NCBI GenBank assembly: GCA_017883495.1 | Contig: JADGNL010000066.1 | Coordinates: 1-10,384, forward strand | Direction of reading: 5' to 3' | Length of the DNA: 10,384 nt | Origin: Methanomicrobiales archaeon | Lineage (GTDB): Archaea; Halobacteriota; Methanomicrobia; Methanomicrobiales; Methanospirillaceae | In this document: positions 6,593 to 10,384 of the stretch, in pieces | Position numbering within the stretch: the stretch's first letter is position 1 | Layout of the letters: the number at the start of each line of letters is the position of its first letter | Made by a program: the position numbers and the translations under genes | The notes under the pieces: model-generated | Seen by the model: only the letters and a program-made list of their open reading frames with translations | Database searches by the model: none | What the model was told of the DNA's origin: nothing

Positions 6593-6622
6593 GTGACTGG
6601 TCAGTCTAGACTGTTCAGTCTA
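6593..6622. promoter_or_regulatory. Tandem palindromic operator, probably for the TetR-family repressor
   Basis: Two overlapping palindromes lie just before the aldo/keto reductase start. The downstream one, 6607-6622, reads TAGACTG-TT-CAGTCTA with perfect 7-base arms. The upstream one, centred between 6600 and 6601, has GACTG-GT-CAGTC with 5-base arms. The centres are 14 bp apart, so the pair also forms a 14-bp direct repeat differing at one position. Paired half-overlapping sites of this kind are typical for TetR-family repressors. A gene of that family is the second gene of the operon beginning here. The site ends 10 bases before the GTG and 19 before the ATG, so bound repressor could block initiation. 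It also lies upstream of the divergent hydrolase gene. Confidence 0.7.
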
Positions 6623-6641
6623 TAGGACCGATGTGACACCC

Positions 6642-7844
6642 ATGCAGTACCGGCACGTACCGAAGAACGGCGACCAGCTCTCCGCGCTCGGGTTCGGCGC
6701 GATGCGCCTCCCGACACGGCGGGGGAAGATCGACGAGGAGCGCGCCACGGCGCAGATCCGCGGCGCGATCGACCGCGGCGTGAACTACATCGACACCGCC
6801 GTCCCGTACCACGGCGGCGAGAGCGAGCGGTTCCTCGGCCGCGCCCTGCAGGACGGCTACCGCGAGCGCGTGAAGCTCGCGACCAAGCTCCCGCCCTGGA
6901 GCGTGAAGACCCGGGAGGACATGGACCGGGTCCTCGATATCCAGCTCAGGAAACTCCGGACCGACCGGATCGACTACTACCTCCTCCACTCGCTCGAGGC
7001 CGGCCACTGGAAGCGGCTCCGGGACCTCGGCGTCCTGGACTTTCTGGACGCGGCGCTGGCGTCAGGGAAGATCCGCAACGCCGGGTTCTCGTTCCACGGC
7101 GACGTCCGGACCTTCAAAGAGATCATCGACGCGTACGACTGGACCTTCTGCCAGATCCAGTACAACTTCCTCGACGAGACCAACCAGGCGGGGACCGAAG
7201 GGCTCCGTTACGCGGCGTCCAGGGGGATCGCCGTCATGGTCATGGAGCCGCTGCGCGGCGGGATGCTCGGCGGAAAACTCCCGGCCGAAGTGGAGGAGAT
7301 CTATCGCCGGTCCGGGCTCGACCGGTCCGGGGCCGCGTGGGCGCTCCGCTGGGTCTGGAACCACCCGGAGGTGACCGTCGTCCTCTCCGGGATGAACGAC
7401 GAGCGGCACATCGCCGAGAACATCGCGACCTGCGAGGACGCCCTGCCCGATTCCATGACGGCCGACGAGCTGGCGACGGTCGATGCCGCGGCCGCCTCGT
7501 ACCGGCGTCTGATGAAGGTCGGCTGCACGGGCTGCTCGTACTGCATGCCCTGTCCGGCCGGCGTGAACATTCCGCAGTGCTTCTCTCTGTACAACACCCT
7601 CGGCATGGGGGGGAGCCGCCTGTTCACCCGCGGCATGTACGGGATGAGCCTGATGGGCGGGATGGCGGGAGAGCGGGCCGACGCGTCCCTCTGCCGCGAC
7701 TGCGGGAAGTGCGCGAAGGTCTGCCCCCAGGGGATCGCGATCCCGGACGAGCTGAAGAAGGTCGGGCGGACGCTCGGCGGGCTGCAGACAAAGATGATCC
7801 TCCCCCTGGCCCGGATGATGTTCTCCGCCGAGGTCAAGGAATGA
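6642..7844 (+). CDS. Aldo/keto reductase with C-terminal 4Fe-4S ferredoxin-like region
   Basis: The 400-residue product combines a TIM-barrel aldo/keto reductase domain (about 1-280) with an iron-sulfur tail. It opens with the usual YRxxPKNGDxLSxLGFGAMRLP stretch. The catalytic tetrad is visible: D51 and Y56 in NYIDTAVPYHGG, K82 in LATKLPPW, and H116 in YYLLHS. In the tail, GCTGCSYCMPCPAGVNIP (C295, C298, C301, C304) and LCRDCGKCAKVCPQGI (C351, C354, C357, C361) give two cysteine clusters. The second is a classical 4Fe-4S motif. Fused enzymes of this type are frequent in methanogens and other anaerobes and are assumed to pass electrons between the cluster and a carbonyl substrate; the natural substrate is unknown. 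ATG at 6642 matches the usual family start. A GTG at 6633, five bases after AGGA, is an alternative. The gene starts beside a tandem operator and precedes a TetR-family gene by 58 bp. Confidence 0.92.
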   Translation: MQYRHVPKNGDQLSALGFGAMRLPTRRGKIDEERATAQIRGAIDRGVNYIDTAVPYHGGESERFLGRALQDGYRERVKLATKLPPWSVKTREDMDRVLDIQLRKLRTDRIDYYLLHSLEAGHWKRLRDLGVLDFLDAALASGKIRNAGFSFHGDVRTFKEIIDAYDWTFCQIQYNFLDETNQAGTEGLRYAASRGIAVMVMEPLRGGMLGGKLPAEVEEIYRRSGLDRSGAAWALRWVWNHPEVTVVLSGMNDERHIAENIATCEDALPDSMTADELATVDAAAASYRRLMKVGCTGCSYCMPCPAGVNIPQCFSLYNTLGMGGSRLFTRGMYGMSLMGGMAGERADASLCRDCGKCAKVCPQGIAIPDELKKVGRTLGGLQTKMILPLARMMFSAEVKE

Positions 7845-7902
7845 GGCGGGGCCCCGGGACCCGGCGGGGAAGCGCGTACCGGACTCGAGAGCAGAAGAGA
7901 CC

Positions 7903-8508
7903 ATGAGACGCCGGAACGAAGGGGACCCCGGACGAGCGGATCCGGTGAGTCCCGCGGGCAACCGGGAGAAGATCCTGGCGACCGCCCTCCGGCTCTTCGC
8001 CGGCCAGGGAGTGGGCGGAACTCCCACGGCCCAGATCAGCCGGGAGGCCGGGGTCTCGACGGGGACCCTCTTCCACTACTTTCCCGAGAAGAACCGCCTC
8101 GTCGTCGAGATGTACCTCTCGATCAAGAGAGAGATCGGCGAGGCGCTCCGCTCCGACGACGACCCGGCGCTGCCCCTCCGGGAGCGCTTCGAGCGGTGCC
8201 TGCGGGCGTACGTCGCCTGGGGGCTCGCGCACCCCGAGGAGGTCCGCTTCCTCGACCAGTTCGACTACCTCCCCGACGTCGGGGACGAGCTGAAGGAGCA
8301 CGAGGCGTACGAAGATCTGGCCTGGATGCTCGAGCTCGTTCGGATGGCCGTCCGGGAGGGGATCCTCCCCGACCTGCCGCTCGCGTTCCTCGGCCCGATG
8401 ATCGTCCGGGTCCTGAACGGCATCCTCGCCGTCATCGAATCCGGAGAGACGGGCATGTCCGAGGACGAGATCGTCGAGGCCGGGCTCGCGATGCTCCGGA
8501 AGGCATGA
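7903..8508 (+). CDS. TetR-family transcriptional repressor
   Basis: The 201-residue product has a TetR-type helix-turn-helix at about residues 20-66. It begins NREKILATALRLFAGQGVGG, continues TAQISREAGVSTGTLFHYFP, and is followed by a KNRLVVEMY helix. The G-T-L-F-H-Y-F-P recognition-helix signature is intact. Residues 75-200 are an all-helical ligand-binding and dimerisation domain with no closely recognisable subfamily. Such repressors leave DNA when a small hydrophobic or toxic compound binds. The gene lies 58 bp after the aldo/keto reductase on the same strand. The tandem palindrome at 6593-6622 is the likely operator, which would make the operon self-regulated and would suggest that the inducer is a substrate or product of the reductase. 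The ATG at 7903 has only weak purine-rich GAAGAGA before it. A GTG at 7945 would remove a charged 14-residue extension that precedes the helix-turn-helix. Confidence 0.93.
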   Translation: MRRRNEGDPGRADPVSPAGNREKILATALRLFAGQGVGGTPTAQISREAGVSTGTLFHYFPEKNRLVVEMYLSIKREIGEALRSDDDPALPLRERFERCLRAYVAWGLAHPEEVRFLDQFDYLPDVGDELKEHEAYEDLAWMLELVRMAVREGILPDLPLAFLGPMIVRVLNGILAVIESGETGMSEDEIVEAGLAMLRKA

Positions 8509-8617
8509 CTGCGGGCGCCGGGGGCATTCGCCGGCTCCTCGCTTCCCGCCGGGCTGCCGTGGCGTCGGCCCCGCGCTGGACCGTCCGCCGCGACACCGAC
8601 CCACGGACACCTGACGA

Positions 8618-9052
8618 TCAGAGGTCGGCCTTCGCCGCCCGGGGCCAGAGGAGCCGTCCGAGCCCTCCGCCAACGGCCCCGCCGGCCAGGGCGATCACGA
8701 GGATAGCCGCCCCCGCAATGGGGAGAACGATCAGCGCGAGCCCGGCCACAAAATCGCTTCCGCCCGGCCTCGAGGCCTGCTCGATGAAGATCCGTGCGAA
8801 CAGCCAGAGCGCGAGGACACCGAAGCCGAAGACACCCGAGAGGAAGCCCGAGACGGCCCCCACACGCGCCCCGCCGGTCGAGAGGGCGCCGGCCACGACG
8901 CCGCCCGCGAACGTGGCGGCGAGGAGGATCGGGACAGGGTCGCGTTGATAGGTCAGGACCGCCGCGAGGAGGGAAGCGACGATTGCGACGGCCCCCGCTC
9001 CGATCCCGGCCCACTGCCGCCAGCCGGCCGGCGGAGTCGTGGCGGTGCGCAT
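8618..9052 (-). CDS. Small multi-pass membrane protein (DUF5518-like)
   Basis: The 144-residue product is very hydrophobic and Gly/Ala-rich. It has four predicted membrane helices at about residues 14-33, 38-58, 63-90 and 101-132. A short N-terminus (MRTATTPPAGWRQW) precedes them and a basic tail follows (LGRLLWPRAAKADL). The pattern of a first helix, then 'FAGGVVAGALSTGG' and 'GAVSGFLSGVFGFG', resembles the small archaeal DUF5518 membrane proteins, whose function is not known. ATG at 9052 was chosen because the hydrophobic part follows directly. The same frame stays open to 9433, but that extension is Pro/Arg-rich and unlike a protein. No ribosome binding site precedes the ATG, so the message may be leaderless. 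The gene converges with the TetR-family gene, with 109 bp between the stops. Confidence 0.72.
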   Translation of the reverse strand: MRTATTPPAGWRQWAGIGAGAVAIVASLLAAVLTYQRDPVPILLAATFAGGVVAGALSTGGARVGAVSGFLSGVFGFGVLALWLFARIFIEQASRPGGSDFVAGLALIVLPIAGAAILVIALAGGAVGGGLGRLLWPRAAKADL

Positions 9053-9543
9053 TGAGGAGAGATGCGCGGGGGCCGGGTTAGCCCTTCCGATTCGCACCGG
9101 CGACGGCGTCGGGGCCGGCCGCTTCGCCCGGCATCCTCGGGCAGTCGTCGGAGCGGGACCGGCCGTCGCCGTTGCAGAATGACCGGGCGGCTCCGACCAC
9201 GGCCAGCGGAGACCATGGCCGATGCAGCCTGCGCCCGGCTCCAGTAATGACACGGAGTAGCTTCGATTCCCCTGGGGATGCCTTCCGGTCCGGAGATAGC
9301 GGCGCAGGCGGGAGTGTGAAGGGATTATTTGTGACGGCCCAGGCTTCGTCGGTACGATACCGGCTTCGGCCCGAATCGGCCCGATCACCCGCGTATCCAT
9401 TGACTTTTCCACCACACCCTTTCGCCCGGACACCGGCCGTCCGCCCTTCCGTGTGTACTACCGAATCGGCTCCGTGATCGTCTTTTCCTGCCTTGGGTCA
9501 GCTTGACATACCCTTAACGTGCTTCAGGCCAATAGGAGCATTT
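9053..9543. other. Intergenic stretch of about 490 bp without a convincing gene
   Basis: No frame here combines a start signal with protein-like composition. A plus frame from 9172 to 9477 and the upstream extension of the membrane-protein frame are Pro/Arg/Ser-rich and look like chance. On the minus strand, codons ending at the stop at 9080-9078 read SFCNGDGRSRSDDCPRM, similar to a segment near 4770-4802. There is a small inverted repeat CGGTA-CGA-TACCG at 9350-9362 and a tandem TCGGCCCGA pair at about 9368-9386. A patch GGATTATTTGTG near 9321-9332 is AT-rich enough to be a promoter element, but no gene follows it at a sensible distance. Confidence 0.5.
9534..9538 (+). promoter_or_regulatory. 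Ribosome binding site AGGAG of the 103-residue gene
   Basis: AGGAG lies five bases before the ATG at 9544 and decides that start over the upstream in-frame ATG at 9493. A TATA-like CCCTTAACG at 9511-9519 lies at a distance that would give a short leader containing this site. Confidence 0.75.
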
Positions 9544-9855
9544 ATGTCACATACGCCCGGGAGCGTCCAGAAATTCATACTGGAACAGGTGTCTGAGCAG
9601 GGGTATTGCCTGCTGAATGCGGTGAAAGCACCTGAGCTCTCCGTGTCCCGGGCGGCCGGCAAACTGGCGGAAAGCGGGCTGGTCGTGGTGTGCGAGTTCC
9701 TCATGGGCGTCCCCGATAAGCGGTCCACCTCCGGCCGGGCCGACCACGAGACCAGGGCGGCCTTTCCTCCGGGCCTGACCTATGCGGAGCGAATGACGAT
9801 CCGGAAGGAGAACGGGCTTATGCCCGGCCGCGAATCCGGAGCCCTGACCGCGTAG
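9544..9855 (+). CDS. Hypothetical 103-residue protein, possible small helix-turn-helix protein
   Basis: The product has a helical N-terminal half: SVQKFILEQVSEQGYCLLNAV, then ELSVSRAAGKLAESGLVVVCEF. The second part resembles a helix-turn-helix with a following beta strand, as in winged-helix proteins. This is a visual similarity, not a family assignment. The C-terminal half (about residues 55-103) is polar, contains TYAERMTIRKEN as a likely helix, and ends in a Gly/Ser-rich tail. There are two cysteines but no metal-binding spacing, and no signal peptide. Start choice is firm because of the AGGAG five bases upstream. The gene stands alone between two intergenic stretches. It has its own promoter-like sequence and could be a small regulator or an antitoxin-like protein without a visible partner. 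Confidence 0.7.
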   Translation: MSHTPGSVQKFILEQVSEQGYCLLNAVKAPELSVSRAAGKLAESGLVVVCEFLMGVPDKRSTSGRADHETRAAFPPGLTYAERMTIRKENGLMPGRESGALTA

Positions 9856-10013
9856 AAGCCCCCGCGTCGATTCCCCGAGCGAGTGGCGGCCCCGAGGAGC
9901 CCGGCGGCATACCGCCTCCGTCGGACAGATCCCGGGCCCCGGCCGCGTCAGTCCCGGCCTCGATCCCCCGCCGGCAGCAGCCGTCGCAGAGCCAGCCGGT
10001 CCCGCGGGCAGGA

Positions 10014-10019
10014 TTTATC
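10014..10019 (+). promoter_or_regulatory. TATA-like element of the lipoprotein gene
   Basis: TTTATC stands out in GC-rich sequence 24-29 bases before the ATG at 10043. That is the spacing expected if transcription starts at or within a few bases of the start codon, so the message is probably leaderless. No Shine-Dalgarno sequence is present between the box and the start. Confidence 0.5.
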
Positions 10020-10042
10020 GTCCCGGCTCCCCGAGAATGATC

Positions 10043-10384
10043 ATGTCGCGGCGTCGCCTCGGCCTGACGGTCGTGCTCGTCCTGCTGCTCCTCTCCTCGG
10101 GCTGTTCCTCCGAGACGTACGTCGCCCGGTGCAGCGTCGCGAGGGATGTCGTCGACGGCGCGGAGAACGCGAAGGTCAACGATTACGTCGCGAACATGGG
10201 ACGGGGGACGCTGGTCCACCTGGACGCGATCGACGAGTCCGCGGACTCCGGGAGTGTCGTGGTCGGGGCCGGGGCGAACCCGACCTTCACCGGCAACAGG
10301 AAGGACGCGAGGATCCTTTCGGTCGACGGAGATCGCATCACGCTGGGCGTCCTCGACGGGGAGACGGCGAAGTACCTGGCCAAC
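10043..10384 (+). CDS. Lipoprotein of unknown function (N-terminal part, runs off the window)
   Basis: The frame is open to the last base and gives 114 residues. The N-terminus is a lipoprotein signal: MSRRRLGLTVVLVLLLLSSG followed by cysteine 21 in a lipobox LSSGC. The protein should be exported and anchored by a lipid on that cysteine. The mature part begins SSETYVARCSVARDVVDGAE. It shows alternating beta strands (GTLVHLDAIDE, SGSVVVGAGAN, RITLGVLDGETAKYL) that suggest a beta-sandwich or beta-barrel-like fold. No family is recognised from this portion. An ATG at 10037 in the same frame would add two residues; 10043 was preferred because of the TATA spacing. Codon use matches the other genes. 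Confidence 0.75.
   Translation, partial: MSRRRLGLTVVLVLLLLSSGCSSETYVARCSVARDVVDGAENAKVNDYVANMGRGTLVHLDAIDESADSGSVVVGAGANPTFTGNRKDARILSVDGDRITLGVLDGETAKYLAN

Noticed and set aside
7845..7902. GC-rich GGGGCCCC palindrome between the reductase and the repressor genes
   Set aside because: Short and GC-only in DNA of this composition, with no T run after it; not convincing as a terminator or operator.
9053..9433. Upstream extension of the membrane-protein frame, including an ATG at 9397 after a GGTGG-like sequence
   Set aside because: The added segment is Pro/Arg/Ser-rich without protein-like pattern. The hydrophobic protein fits a start at 9052.
9172..9477. 101-codon plus-strand open frame
   Set aside because: No ribosome binding site, mixed codon use and low-complexity composition; most likely chance.
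1..10384. CRISPR arrays, tRNA or rRNA genes, insertion sequences, phage genes
   Set aside because: No regularly spaced repeats, cloverleaf-like sequences, transposase or integrase motifs, or phage structural motifs were seen by eye.

Overview
The window reads as chromosomal DNA of a high-GC methanogenic archaeon, most likely Methanomicrobiales and Methanoculleus-like. This is inferred, not proven. The support is: large secreted parallel beta-helix (NosD-type) and PKD proteins, paired C-terminal dockerin-like EF-hand repeats, short TATA-type promoter elements in otherwise GC-rich DNA, GGAGG-type ribosome binding sites, and an aldo/keto reductase with a ferredoxin-like tail of the kind common in methanogens. 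No rRNA, tRNA, CRISPR array, insertion sequence or prophage was seen.

Layout. Bases 1-165 hold the C-terminal end of a probable polysaccharide deacetylase (+). A stand-alone PAS-domain protein follows (359-826, +). It converges on a very large minus-strand gene (908-4234) for a 1108-residue secreted protein with three beta-helix modules, a PKD domain, an IPT/TIG domain and a dockerin-like end. Upstream of it on the same strand are a small ORF broken at a homopolymer run (4345-4604), a perfect 22-bp palindrome (4658-4679), a doubtful Cys-containing small ORF (4680-4904) and a 96-residue gene with a clear TATA box and ribosome binding site (4906-5196). Next on the minus strand is a secreted ComEC-like metallo-beta-lactamase-fold hydrolase that ends in the same kind of dockerin-like domain (5386-6468).

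The plus strand then carries an apparent redox operon: a 4Fe-4S aldo/keto reductase (6642-7844) followed by a TetR-family repressor (7903-8508). Two tandem palindromes just before the reductase (6593-6622) look like the repressor's operator. A small four-helix membrane protein (8618-9052, -) converges on it. After about 490 bp without a convincing gene come a 103-residue small protein with a strong ribosome binding site (9544-9855, +) and the N-terminal part of a lipoprotein that runs off the window (10043-10384, +), apparently from a leaderless transcript.

The main themes are surface biology (two secreted dockerin-tagged proteins, a lipoprotein, a deacetylase) and a self-regulated redox operon. 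I found no clear new defence or mobile system. The most unusual items are the dockerin-tagged ComEC-like hydrolase beside a dockerin-tagged beta-helix protein, the broken small ORF with its nearby palindrome, and recurring short Cys-rich coding-like fragments in intergenic DNA.
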